Shown here in pieces: positions 8,458-18,300 of a stretch of DNA of 64,000 bases. The translations under genes were made by a program, and so were the position numbers. Every line of letters starts with the position of its first letter. The stretch's first letter is position 1. Below the pieces are notes generated by a model. The model had not been told where the DNA came from and made no database searches. It saw nothing but the letters and a program-made list of their open reading frames with translations. Origin of the DNA: Planctomycetota bacterium (GTDB lineage Bacteria; Planctomycetota; UBA8742; UBA2392). Location of the stretch: positions 1 to 64,000 of the forward strand of contig QEVF01000013.1 in the NCBI GenBank assembly GCA_003576915.1, in the 5' to 3' direction.

Positions 8458-9699
8458 CTAGCCGCCGGAATACCTCTTCACAATCAATGCTGAGTTGATG
8501 CCCAGCATGCCGAAGCTCATGTTCATGATCGCGTCCACGCGCTCTGCCTTCCTGGGCGCATTGATCACCAGACCGCGCATAGCGCACTTCGGATCCAGAT
8601 TCTCAACGTTGATGGTCGGGTGAACGACCTTGTCCTCGAAGCTCGGCAGGTTGCCCGCAAGCTCCAGCGCGCCCGCGGCTCCCATGGCGTGGCCGATGAA
8701 GCTCTTCGTGTTGTTCACGTGTACGCCGGGGAAGTCGCCGAACACCTGATTGACCGCCGCCGCTTCGAGCTCGTCGCCCTGCATCGTGCTTGTGGCATGC
8801 GTGTTGACGATGTGAATGTCGCCGGGCCCCATGCCGGCCCGTTTCAGGGCGCCGCGCATGCATTCCGCCTGCCGCACCGAATTCGGCAGGACGTAGTCGC
8901 TGGCATCGGAGTTCACGCACCAGCCAGCAATCTCGCCGTAGATTTTCGCCTTGCGCTTGAGCGCGTCGTCCAGCCGCTCCAGCGTGTACAGGCAGCCACC
9001 CTCCGAAATCACAATGCCGTTGCGCGCGGCATCAAAGGGCCGCGACGCCTTGGTGGGGTCGTCGTGCGTGGCCAGCGCCGTCTGCGCCTTGAAACCCGCG
9101 AAAATGCCGAACGTATGAATGCTTTCGGAAACGCCGCCGCCCAGGGCAAGATCCACCTCACCCAGCATCAGCATCTGGGCTGAGTGAATCAGTCCCAGGT
9201 TGCCGGCCGCGCAAGCCGCGCCAATGCAGTACGCGGGGCCCGTCGTGCTCAGCGCAAGCGTGACTTCTCCTGCCGGATTATTGGCGACCGTGCGCGGATT
9301 GTGATGGTGTGTCCAGAACGAGAGGTCGTAGTTGTATTGCTTGACGTTGTGGATTTCGGTTTCCGTCTCCACGTTGCCGTGCTCAGTCGTGCCGACAAAC
9401 ACTCCTACACGTGAGCGGTCGACGTCCCTGATATCGATGCCGGCGTCCTTGAGCGCTTCGTGGGCGCAGTAAATGCCGATGCTGCCCGCGCGCGTGCCGC
9501 GCCGGATGTCCTTGCGGCTCTGGTAGCGGGTGGCCTCGAAGTTGCACTGGCCCGCAAGCGTCTTTCCGAAGTAGCGAATTTCATAGGGCGTCACGCCGGA
9601 CTTGCCGGTGAGCAGAGCCTGGCGGAACTCGCTAAGCGAGTTGCCGTTGGGCGCGGCCAGGCCGACACCCGTGATCACGATCCGGGGCAGGTTACTCAC
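8458..9699 (-). CDS. fabF: Beta-ketoacyl-ACP synthase II (FabF-type)
   Basis: 413 residues, normal for KAS II. The catalytic triad is complete: Cys163 (CIGAACAAGN), His301 (THATSTMQGDE) and His337 (SFIGHAMGAAG), almost the same numbers as E. coli FabF. It should condense malonyl-ACP with acyl-ACP in chain elongation. The sequence around the nucleophile (YCIGAACAAG) differs from the common TACATG form, consistent with a specialised clade. The start overlaps the end of the regulator gene by eight bases, placing it in the same transcript as oleABCD. Confidence 0.9.
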   Translation of the reverse strand: MSNLPRIVITGVGLAAPNGNSLSEFRQALLTGKSGVTPYEIRYFGKTLAGQCNFEATRYQSRKDIRRGTRAGSIGIYCAHEALKDAGIDIRDVDRSRVGVFVGTTEHGNVETETEIHNVKQYNYDLSFWTHHHNPRTVANNPAGEVTLALSTTGPAYCIGAACAAGNLGLIHSAQMLMLGEVDLALGGGVSESIHTFGIFAGFKAQTALATHDDPTKASRPFDAARNGIVISEGGCLYTLERLDDALKRKAKIYGEIAGWCVNSDASDYVLPNSVRQAECMRGALKRAGMGPGDIHIVNTHATSTMQGDELEAAAVNQVFGDFPGVHVNNTKSFIGHAMGAAGALELAGNLPSFEDKVVHPTINVENLDPKCAMRGLVINAPRKAERVDAIMNMSFGMLGINSALIVKRYSGG

Positions 9700-10294
9700 G
9701 CTCGCCTCCCTTGCGGATCAACTTCATGGCCTCGTTGCTGAGCTTGGCGCCCATGCCCATCATCCGGCGCATCAACCGCGACAGCCGTGTATCAGCATCC
9801 ATGCTGGTGCCATTGGCGGTGGTCACAAAGAACTGGATGGCGCCCTGGGCGATGTCACTCGTCGTCACGATGCTCTGAAGCGTTTCCACGCGGGGGTCGC
9901 GCGCATCGCCGCGCTGCACCATGCTCAAAGCCGCGCGGGCGGACTCCTTGAAACGCTCGATGGCAACCTGCTCACGGCGGCGCAGCACCGTGGCCACGAT
10001 GCTGAGAGTGTCGCTTACCGGTGAATGGAGCTGGCAGCGATGGGTGGGCGAGAATTCGCTGGTGATGGCCCCCCACTCCCTCAACTCCGTGAGCGCTTCG
10101 CTGGCCGAACCGATGGAAATGCCCAACTGCTCGGCGATTTCAGCGAGCGAAAGGGGTCGGCCCGCCAGCACGAGCATGCCCCAGACGCGGCCCTGTCGCT
10201 GTTTGAAGCCGATCGCCTCGAAGAAGGTCTCGAACTGCGGCAGGAATTCGCGCAGCTTCTCATCCATGGGGACTTCGGTCTTAGTGGGCGGCAT
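9692..10294 (-). CDS. GbsR/MarR-type winged-helix regulator
   Basis: 200 residues. A winged helix-turn-helix lies at about residues 35-90 (LSLAEIAEQLGISIGSASEALTELREWGAI), with the GxxxGR-like start GRVWGMLVLAGRPLS typical of GbsR/COG1510 proteins. A helical C-terminal half follows that in this family forms the dimer and ligand-binding part. It is embedded between oleD and the FabF gene with overlaps on both sides, so it is co-transcribed with what it probably controls. The ligand is unknown; an acyl or choline-like effector is possible only by family analogy. Confidence 0.8.
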   Translation of the reverse strand: MPPTKTEVPMDEKLREFLPQFETFFEAIGFKQRQGRVWGMLVLAGRPLSLAEIAEQLGISIGSASEALTELREWGAITSEFSPTHRCQLHSPVSDTLSIVATVLRRREQVAIERFKESARAALSMVQRGDARDPRVETLQSIVTTSDIAQGAIQFFVTTANGTSMDADTRLSRLMRRMMGMGAKLSNEAMKLIRKGGERE

Positions 10295-11327
10295 GCTGAG
10301 CCTCCGTTTTCACGTAATCGTCCAGCGCTTCCACGCCAAAGCGCCTGGGCTCATAGCCGAGGTCTTTGCGCGCGCGCGAAATGTCAAACCAGTGGCTCGT
10401 CGCCAGGTTCTCCGCGACGAAGCGGGTCATGGGCGGCTCCTTGGAGACGCCGAACAGCCCGTAAACAAACTCAAGCACCGCTCCGGCGCGATATGCCGTG
10501 GCGCGCGAGACCTGGCGCGTGACGGGCTTCAGGCCAAAGCGCGCGAGAAGGGCGTCAATCCAATGCCAAAGCACCACAGCCTCGCTCGAGATGAAATATG
10601 CCCTGCCAGCCGCGACCTCGACACGCTCCAGGGCCTGCAGGTGGGCGTCGGCCGCGTCTTCAACGTGCGTGATATCGACCTTGTTCGTGCCGTCGCCCAC
10701 GCGCTTGAGCTTTCCCGCCCTGGCACGCACAAGCACGCGCGGCACCAGGTGAGGGTCACCCCGGCCCCAGATCAGGTGCGGCCGCAAGGCCACGGTGCGC
10801 AGCGCGCCCACGCCATTGGCCGCGAGCACTTCCTTCTCGGCCATGCATTTGCTCTCGGCATAGTGCGTTAAGAAGCGCGTGGCATAGGGCGTGTCCTCGT
10901 TGGCGCCCTCCAGCGGAGCCGCGCCGAAAACGACGCTGGGGGTGCTCGTGTAAACCAGCGACCGGACGCCATGGGTATGGCAGGCCGCCAGAACGTTTTG
11001 CGTGCCGCGCAGGTTGATGTCGAGGTATTCGCTCCGAGAACCCCAGATGCCGGCCTTGGCCGCGACGTGAAAGACCGCATCATGTCCGGCTATGGCCGCC
11101 GAAACCTCAACGGCATTGCGGAGGTCGCCCTTGGCCATCCTCGGGTTGCGCGACTGGCGTTTAAACCCCTTCTCAAACAACCCCGTGCGATCGGAGGTCA
11201 CCATGGCGGAATCAGAAGCCGACTCAATGCTGCGCGCGAACACGGTGACTTCGTGCTCGCGCGCGACCAGGCGCTCGACAATGCGCGAGCCAAGGAAGCC
11301 ATTGCCGCCGGTGACGAGAATTCTCAT
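10281..11327 (-). CDS. oleD: OleD, 2-alkyl-3-ketoacid reductase (NAD(P)-dependent SDR)
   Basis: 348 residues of the extended SDR / 3-beta-HSD family. The N-terminal nucleotide motif is VTGGNGFLGSR (residues 5-15); the catalytic pair is Tyr156-x3-Lys160 (HYAESK). In the known Ole pathway OleD reduces the 2-alkyl-3-ketoacid made by OleA to a beta-hydroxy acid. Its order after oleA-oleB-oleC and its four-base overlap with oleC support the assignment. A linker at about residues 33-65 is longer than I expect for this family and rich in Ser and Arg. Confidence 0.88.
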   Translation of the reverse strand: MRILVTGGNGFLGSRIVERLVAREHEVTVFARSIESASDSAMVTSDRTGLFEKGFKRQSRNPRMAKGDLRNAVEVSAAIAGHDAVFHVAAKAGIWGSRSEYLDINLRGTQNVLAACHTHGVRSLVYTSTPSVVFGAAPLEGANEDTPYATRFLTHYAESKCMAEKEVLAANGVGALRTVALRPHLIWGRGDPHLVPRVLVRARAGKLKRVGDGTNKVDITHVEDAADAHLQALERVEVAAGRAYFISSEAVVLWHWIDALLARFGLKPVTRQVSRATAYRAGAVLEFVYGLFGVSKEPPMTRFVAENLATSHWFDISRARKDLGYEPRRFGVEALDDYVKTEAQHAAH

Positions 11328-13033
11328 GCGGAGCCGCCTTTACCGCCCACTGGCAGGGCATGGCGACGCGCGAGTTCAATGCGGTCGATCTTGGCGTTGT
11401 GGCGCACGTCGAGGGGAAAATCATCGTCAAAGATGATGCGCGCAATGCCGCGCGTGCGAGGGTGGCCTGCCCCCAGTTCCAGCACCGCCTTCTCGCGCGC
11501 CGTGACCTCCGCCCAGACTTTCGTGACCGGCACACCCGTAACGGGCGCGATATCAACCACGACAGCGGGAATCTGCTCGGCGGCGCCCACGGGATAGCCA
11601 ATCAGCGCGCTGCGCATAACGTGAGGCATGGCATTGAAAACACCCTCGACCTGTTCAGGATAGAGCGGGCCTTCGGCGGTGTGCACGACGTGATTGGCGC
11701 GGCCGCAGAACCAGAGGTTGCCCTCGGCGTCGAAGTAGCCGACGTCGCCCATTCGGTGGAACAAATCTGAAGCTCGAAGTCCGGAGTCCGAAGTCGCGAT
11801 TATCTTGGATGCAGCGGTCTGCTCGGGGCGGTTGAAGTAAGCCCGGGTCGTCATCGGACTGCTGACGATGATCTCGCCGATCTGGCCCGCGGGCAGGGGC
11901 GACATATATGTCGCCCCAACGGGGTTAATCCGCACTTCGACGCCCGGCAGCGGCTTGCCCACACAGGTGCCCTCGCCGGATTTCATGCGCGTGGCGAACT
12001 TCTCTAGCAACGTGCGGCCGTCAATGCAGGCCACTGGCAGTGATTCCGTAGCGCCATACGGCGTAAAGACACGGCCGTTGGGCAAGAGTTCGGCGAGTGC
12101 CTCGTGCGTTTTCAATGGCACGCTCGCGCCTGCGATCAGGATGCGGCGCAGCGTCTCGGGGAACTTGCGCTCCTGGCCCGCGAGCCACGGCGCCACGCGC
12201 GCCCACACCGCCGGCGAACCAAACGTCAGCGAGGCTTTGTGCTGCTCGATAGCCGCGACGACTTTTGCGGGGTCGCACGAGCCCGGCTTGGAGAAATCCA
12301 TATCCGGCAGCACGATCGTGCAGCCCATGCCCACGGTGAACAGCGCGAACAGCGCGAAGCAGGGCACGTCGATCTCGCCGGGCCTGATGTCGAAGTAGTC
12401 GCGAATCGCGCGAACCTGCCCGTCGAACATGCCGTGCTCGTACTCCACGCCCTTGGGAGTGCCGGTCGCGCCGCTGGTGAACAGGATGGCCGCAAGGTCG
12501 CTGGCATGAGTCTCCGGCGCCTTGAAACTTGACGCGTCAACACTGGCCAGTTGCGCGTACGTCTTGCCGCCCCAAAAATAGCGCCGGCCCACGGTCACGC
12601 GTTTGGTCACGCTGGCGAAGGGCTTGCGGAACACCTTGCTCAGGGCGTGCGCGGCCGAGATGCCGATCAGCGCCTGCGGCTTTGCCTCACCGATGCAAGC
12701 CAGCATGTTTTTGCGGCCCATGCCGGGATCGACCACGATGGGCACCGCGGCGGCGCGGAACAGCGCAAATACCAGCGCGACAAACTCAATGCCGGGACGC
12801 ACGGCCAATACGGCGCGCGTGCCGTTGCATATGCCGTATTGCGTCAGGCCCGCGGACAGCGACTGGATCGTGCGTTCGAGCTCGCCAAAGGTGATGCGCC
12901 GGCCCGTGGCCTGCTCGATGATTGCCGTGGCGTCGGGGCGCGTGCGCGCCTGCTCCGTGATGTGCTCGCTCACGTTGCAGCGCGGCGGCAGAACGGCGAC
13001 CGGAGGGAGCGCGGTATCGGCAAGCGAACTCAA
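11324..13033 (-). CDS. oleC: OleC, beta-lactone synthetase (AMP-dependent synthetase family)
   Basis: 569 residues with the adenylate-forming signature ILFTSGATGTPKGVEYEHG (residues 183-201) and the later GELxx-type segment GRVFTPYGATES. OleC converts the beta-hydroxy acid to a beta-lactone using ATP in the olefin pathway. It overlaps both neighbours by four bases (ATGA). Residues around 420 (SDSGLRASD) are encoded by a short GAAGTCC/GGAGTCC repeat at about 11,776-11,796 that appears inserted in frame. Confidence 0.88.
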   Translation of the reverse strand: MSSLADTALPPVAVLPPRCNVSEHITEQARTRPDATAIIEQATGRRITFGELERTIQSLSAGLTQYGICNGTRAVLAVRPGIEFVALVFALFRAAAVPIVVDPGMGRKNMLACIGEAKPQALIGISAAHALSKVFRKPFASVTKRVTVGRRYFWGGKTYAQLASVDASSFKAPETHASDLAAILFTSGATGTPKGVEYEHGMFDGQVRAIRDYFDIRPGEIDVPCFALFALFTVGMGCTIVLPDMDFSKPGSCDPAKVVAAIEQHKASLTFGSPAVWARVAPWLAGQERKFPETLRRILIAGASVPLKTHEALAELLPNGRVFTPYGATESLPVACIDGRTLLEKFATRMKSGEGTCVGKPLPGVEVRINPVGATYMSPLPAGQIGEIIVSSPMTTRAYFNRPEQTAASKIIATSDSGLRASDLFHRMGDVGYFDAEGNLWFCGRANHVVHTAEGPLYPEQVEGVFNAMPHVMRSALIGYPVGAAEQIPAVVVDIAPVTGVPVTKVWAEVTAREKAVLELGAGHPRTRGIARIIFDDDFPLDVRHNAKIDRIELARRHALPVGGKGGSA

Positions 13034-14061
13034 GGCGTCACTCCCAGAAAATTCTTCATGGCCACGCAGACTTCGGGCCCGACGTCCTCAAGCAGCCAGT
13101 GACCGGCTTGCTCGAAGCGATGCACCTCGGCCGCCGGGAAGCGGCGCCTCCATTCAGCGAGGAAGCTGTCGTTGAACACAAAGTCGCGGGCTCCCCAGCA
13201 GATCAACATGGGTTTGGCGGCAAGCTTGGGAAGCGCGGCTTCAATCTCCTTCAGCGTGCGCCAGCTTCGATGGGATTCGCCCATCGGAATGTCCTGAACG
13301 AACCGATGAATGGCCACGCGATCGCGCCAGTTTCCGTAAGGGAGCAGAAAGCCCTGTCTGGACTCGGCCGAGAGCGGCGAAACCGTGCAGCGCGCAAGCG
13401 CGCCGCGCAGGAACGCGTTGAAGCCGCGCACGGCAATTGCGCCGAAAGCCGGCGCACGGCACAGCGCAATGCTCAGCGGCATCGTGGGCATGGCGAACGC
13501 GGCGGTGTTGAACACCACCATGCGATCGATCAATTCAGGACGGCGCGCGGCCAGGCCAAATCCAATGGCCCCGCCCCAGTCGTGCACGCAGAGCGTGACC
13601 TTTTTCAACCCGAGGTGGTCCACCAGCCTTTCGACATTTTCGATGTGGCGTTCGAGCGTGTAGGGATAGTCCTGAGGCTTGTCAGAGAATCCGCATCCAA
13701 TGTGGTCAGGGATGACAACCTGGTTCGTCAGACCGAACGCGTCGCATACCGGCCTGAATAGCCACGACCACGTCGGATTGCCATGGAGGCAGAGCAGCGG
13801 AGCATCATGCCTTGCGCGCGGCGTGAGCCCTGCACCGTCAGCGGTGCCCCAGCGAGCGTTCACGAAAGCCATTCTCGCGCCGCCGACGTCAAGTCGTCCC
13901 CCGTCGTCGTAACGATTCAGCCACTGCTTCAGTTCATCGGCCAACTCCCGACGCGACTGCAAACGTCGGCGGGTCTCCAGCCATTCTTTCGCCGCCGGAG
14001 TCGCCTCGACCTGCACCAGTGTTGGATCGTGGCTCACCACTGCACTCCCAGGTTCGCGCAC
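13030..14061 (-). CDS. oleB: OleB, beta-lactone decarboxylase (haloalkane dehalogenase-like hydrolase)
   Basis: 343 residues, alpha/beta hydrolase fold. The oxyanion segment is HGNPTW (93-98). The nucleophile is Asp161 in VHDWGGAIG, the haloalkane-dehalogenase form rather than Ser. The base is His321 near the end (EQAGHWLLED). OleB removes CO2 from the beta-lactone to release the internal alkene. It is a separate gene here, unlike the oleBC fusions of Actinobacteria. The first 60 residues are an extra helical extension; an internal GTG could shorten the start. It overlaps oleA by 28 bases as called. Confidence 0.88.
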   Translation of the reverse strand: MREPGSAVVSHDPTLVQVEATPAAKEWLETRRRLQSRRELADELKQWLNRYDDGGRLDVGGARMAFVNARWGTADGAGLTPRARHDAPLLCLHGNPTWSWLFRPVCDAFGLTNQVVIPDHIGCGFSDKPQDYPYTLERHIENVERLVDHLGLKKVTLCVHDWGGAIGFGLAARRPELIDRMVVFNTAAFAMPTMPLSIALCRAPAFGAIAVRGFNAFLRGALARCTVSPLSAESRQGFLLPYGNWRDRVAIHRFVQDIPMGESHRSWRTLKEIEAALPKLAAKPMLICWGARDFVFNDSFLAEWRRRFPAAEVHRFEQAGHWLLEDVGPEVCVAMKNFLGVTP

Positions 14062-15110
14062 ACCAGCCCGCTGCCGATGCCGAGCAGTGCGACGTTATCG
14101 CCGCGATTCAGTGTCGCGGCGCCCAGCGCAAGCCCCACCGGCAAGGCAGCGCTTCCGGTGTTGCCCAGCGTTTCCACCGTGGCGAAATCGAGCTTCGGAT
14201 TCAGTTCGAGCGTTGAGAACACCAGCTTGCGGTGCGCCACGCCCACCTGGTGCGTGAACACGCGCTGCACACTTGCGTTGCTCCAGCCCAGCAGCTCGCG
14301 CGCGTCGCGCCATGTGGCGGCTGCCAGCTTTACACCCTCCTGCATCAGCGCCTCGCTGTCTGTCTCCATCAGCGGGCCGAGATCTCCCCCCACACGACCT
14401 TGCTCCATGCCTCCGTGGCACAAGTCATTGTGCTCCGTGGCCGCGCGCATGACTCCGCCCAGCAGTCGATGGCCGCTTGTCGAGAGGCGCTCATGGGTCA
14501 GCAGCATGGCCGCGCCGGCGCTGCCGATGGTAAGGGAGGCGAAGCTGAGCTTCGAGTTCCTGCGATTGATGCCCGGGTCTTCATTGAGACGCTTGATGGT
14601 CGCGTCAACGAGCGGCCCGCCATCCTCGCCGGCCACCACCAGGGCAGCTTCCACATGGCCCTGCTCAATCATCGTGGCGGCGACCACCATGGCGTTGGCA
14701 AAGCCCAGGCAGGCGTCGCTCAGGTCAAAGAGAGTGCAGCGGCGCGACAGACCGAGGCGGGCATGGACCACGCTGGCCGTTGCGGGCTCCATGAAATCCC
14801 GGCAAACGCTGGAGTGAATCAGACAGCCAATGCGCGCGCGGTCAAAGCCGCCCAGGGCGGCCTCGGCTGCCAGCGCGGCTATGGCCGAGGGGCGCGTGCC
14901 GGGATCGAAGAAGCGGCGTTCACGAATGCCGCTCATGAGTTCGATTCGCCCTTCAGAAAATCCGAGGCGGTCGTAGCAGGGTTTGAGGCGGCGCTCCAGC
15001 TCCGCGGACGTGACGACGCGCTCGGGGAGAACATGCCCCAGGGACTCGATACACACGTTCTTGAACGATGCGTTCAATGCCACTTTCCACAAAGAGCCAA
15101 CAATGCACAC
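14034..15110 (-). CDS. oleA: OleA, head-to-head acyl-CoA condensing thiolase-fold enzyme
   Basis: 358 residues from the GTG at 15110; a TTG at 15077 preceded by GGAAAG may be the true start, because family similarity begins at FKNVCIESLGHVLPERV. The catalytic residues of the FabH/thiolase fold are all visible: Cys134 (DLSDACLGFAN), His287 (FTHQVG) and Asn317 (GNTGSAALP). Glu108 (RDFMEPATAS) is the base characteristic of OleA rather than FabH. OleA joins two acyl-CoA chains to give a 2-alkyl-3-ketoacid. It is the promoter-proximal gene of the cluster. Confidence 0.9.
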   Translation of the reverse strand: MCIVGSLWKVALNASFKNVCIESLGHVLPERVVTSAELERRLKPCYDRLGFSEGRIELMSGIRERRFFDPGTRPSAIAALAAEAALGGFDRARIGCLIHSSVCRDFMEPATASVVHARLGLSRRCTLFDLSDACLGFANAMVVAATMIEQGHVEAALVVAGEDGGPLVDATIKRLNEDPGINRRNSKLSFASLTIGSAGAAMLLTHERLSTSGHRLLGGVMRAATEHNDLCHGGMEQGRVGGDLGPLMETDSEALMQEGVKLAAATWRDARELLGWSNASVQRVFTHQVGVAHRKLVFSTLELNPKLDFATVETLGNTGSAALPVGLALGAATLNRGDNVALLGIGSGLVCANLGVQW

Positions 15111-15171
15111 TGCGGGGAGCCAATGGCAGGGGAAGTGTGCCGGGCAGCCCCGGCAAGCTCAACAGAAAACG

Positions 15172-15205
15172 TTCGTCTGTTTCAGGAATTCTTGAAACAA
15201 ACGAA
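15172..15205. promoter_or_regulatory. 34-bp near-perfect dyad, candidate operator of the ole cluster
   Basis: Centred on GAATTC (15186-15191), the two 17-base halves match at 15 of 17 positions (mismatched pairs at 15177/15200 and 15185/15192). It lies in the 224-base divergent gap, 62 bases upstream of the annotated oleA start and 130 bases upstream of the regulator ATG. It suits a dimeric winged-helix protein such as the GbsR-type protein in the operon. No T run follows, so a terminator is less likely. Confidence 0.6.
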
Positions 15206-15334
15206 GTACCTTAGCTGCAACGGGTTACGCCTCGTCGGGTCAATTGCACACAACGCACTTCCAAAGGAATTCAGAAGTAGACAGTGCGTCAGACTGTTGC
15301 TTAGGAATTGGGAAGCGCGCACACTGACACTTCC

Positions 15335-18300
15335 ATGACCTTGCGAAGAAGTGACTTCATCGTTTCCAGTCCCGCCATCGCCCGGGCTCTGGAACTCGCG
15401 TTGAAGGCCGCGCCCGGCCAGGAACCTGTCTTGATCTACGGAGAAACCGGGACGGGCAAGGGCATGCTCGCGGAGTGGATTCACCAACGCAGCCAGCGGC
15501 GTGGCGCCTTTGTTTCGGTCAATTGTTCCACCTTCAATCCCAACCTCTTCGAGAGTCATCTCTTTGGCTACGTCAAGGGCGCATTCACCGGGGCAGACAA
15601 GGACACTTCAGGTCTATTTGAAGCCGCCGAGGGCGGCACCCTGTTCCTGGACGAAATCGCTGACACCCCGCTTGAGGTCCAGCCGCGCCTGCTCAGGGCC
15701 ATCGAGGAAAAGCTGGTGCGCCGCGTGGGCAGCAGCAGGGAAATCGCGATCGACGTAAGGCTGGTGTGTGCGACAAACAAGGATCTGAAGGCGGAGATTG
15801 CCAAGGGGAAGTTCCGGGAGGATCTCTTCTACCGCATCAATGCCTTCATCGTTCAACTCCCGCCCCTGCGGGAGCGGGTGGAGGACGTGGAAGAGCTGGC
15901 CAACCACTTCCTTGCCGCCATCGCCGAAGAGCACCAGCAGGCGGCCAAGCCTCTGGAGCCCGAAGCCCTGTCGGCCATCCGCAGCTACGCCTGGCCCGGC
16001 AACATCAGAGAACTGCGCTCGGCCATGGCCTACGCCGTGGCATCGGCCGGCAGCCGCCCGAGCATCGCGCGGCGAGACCTGCCTCCCCCGCTGGACGGCG
16101 GATCGGCCGTCACGCCGCCGCCTCCCACGCGCACAGAGCCGGAGCATGTCCGGCTTTTCCGCCGCATCTACACGCAGAGTCCAACGGACCGGCACGCCTG
16201 GGCCCAGTTCCTTGTGAACTGGCAGGAAGTGCTGGGCAACGTCCGGTTCTCACGGCGCGACATGGTCGATGTCATGCGCGCCGTCAGGGGGCCCGATCCG
16301 ACAGACAATGCGTTGGCAAACGAATGGCAACGCCGTATCAAGCCCTTAGCCGTTGAACTGGGTTTGATTACCGAGGATGCCAAGAAACTCATCATTGAAC
16401 TTGAGAGATGCCGCGCGGTACTGCAATCAGGGCCGATGGCCGAGGTCGCGGAACCTGACGAAGCCCGCCCCACGGTTCGGGTGATGCCTGCGGCCAAGCG
16501 TTCTTCGTCCAACCGCCTCAAGCGCACGAACCTGCCTCCGCCCCGCACCAGCTTCGTGGGGCGAACCCGTGAAGTGGCCGATCTCACGGCGCAACTCGGG
16601 GCGGGGCCGGGCATCACCACGCTGCTGGGGCCCGGCGGCACGGGGAAGACCCGTTTGGCACAGGAGGTCGGCTGGCAGTTGCTCGACCGCCTTCATGGCG
16701 GTGTCTGGTTTGCCGACCTTACTGAAGCGCGCAACGTCGAAGGCGTAGCCTATGCCGTGGCCCAGGCCCTGCGCGTGCCCCTGACGACCAGCGAACCGCC
16801 CGAAAGCGCCATGGCATCCATCCTGGAAAGCCGCGGCGACGCCCTGCTCATCCTGGACAACTTTGAGCAGGTCGTGGAGGCCGCCAAGGCCACGGTGGCG
16901 ACCTGGGCCCAGCGCGCACCGCGGACCCGCCTTCTTGTCACCAGCCGGGCCCTGCTCGGCGTTGGCGGTGAGCGCGTCATGGAGCTCAAGCCCTTGACGT
17001 TCCCCGCGCGCAAGGCCTCGGCCTCGCTGACCCGCGCCCAACTGGAGGCCTACGACGCGGTTCAGCTTTTCGTGGATCGCGCGCGGCTGGCCAACTTGAG
17101 CTTCACGCTGGATGATCGCAACGCGGCAGCCGTGGGCGAGATCTGTTCCATGCTTGAGGGCTTGCCCCTGGCCATCGAACTGGCGGCCGCACGCGTCTCC
17201 ATCATGAAGCCGGAACAGATGCTCCCGAGGCTGGACCAGAAGTTCGACTTCCTTCGGACGACGCGCCGCGACCTGAGTGAGCGGCAGCGTTCACTCATGG
17301 CCACGATCGACTGGAGCTATCACCTGCTTACGCCGGTGGAGCAGCAGGCCTTTGCCCAGACGAGCCTGTTCCGCGACGGCTTCTTCCTGGAGGCTGCGGA
17401 GCGGATCTTGCACCTTCCGGCCGGCAAGGAGGCCCCGCCGGTCATTGACCTGATCCAGTCCTTGCGCGACAAGAGCCTGCTTCGCTCGTGGGATACCAGC
17501 AGCGAAACCCGCTTTGGCTCCTATGACACGATGGCCGAGTATGCCCGCGTGAAGCTGGCCGACTGGGCGGGCAGCGAAGACATGCACAAACTGGCGCTGC
17601 GGCATGCCGAGTACTACCTGGCCTACTGCGAGCATTGGGACAAGCGCATTTTCAGCCGCTCGGCGCTGGAAGCCCTGGACCGGCTGGAACTGGAGCGGGA
17701 GAATCTGCTCACGGCCCAGGGCGCCTTGATCGCGGCCCTGACGCGCAGCCAGGCCGATGAGCGCCGCCGGCTTGAGGGCTTGCTCTGCCGCGTTGCCTTC
17801 GTGCTGGCACACCTGCTTCGCATCCGCGGCCCAAGCCACCTGAGGCAACCCATACTCGCCCGCGCTCTTGAGGCCATGGGCCGCGACGACAGCGAAGACC
17901 GGGCGCGCATGCTCGCCCTGGAGTCCATCGTCACCGGCGAAACCGGCGACAGCACACGGGCCATGCAGTTGGCCATGGAAGCCCTGGAACTGGCCCAGCG
18001 CCTGGGCGCGGCTCGTGTGAGGGTACAGGCCAAGAACCAGATGGCCTGGCTGACGTTCGCGGCGGGCGACCATCAGAAGGCCTTGCCGCTCTATGAAGAA
18101 GTGCTGGCCGGGTTCAGGGAAATCGGAGACGTTCACAACGAAGCGCGGGTTCTGGGCCGCCTGGGACAGATTCACTCCCGGTTGGGCGACCAGGACAAAG
18201 GAATGGACCTGCTGGCCCAGTCCGCCGCCCTGCTTGAAGAACTGGGCGACCGTATCGGGCAGGCATTTCAGTTCGTGACACGCGCCAACATCCTGCATCG

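Noticed and set aside
15111..15334. Search for a -24/-12 sigma-54 promoter between oleA and the giant regulator
   Set aside because: GG/GC pairs found (for example around 15,215 on the minus strand) have spacing one or two bases off the required 10; not supported.
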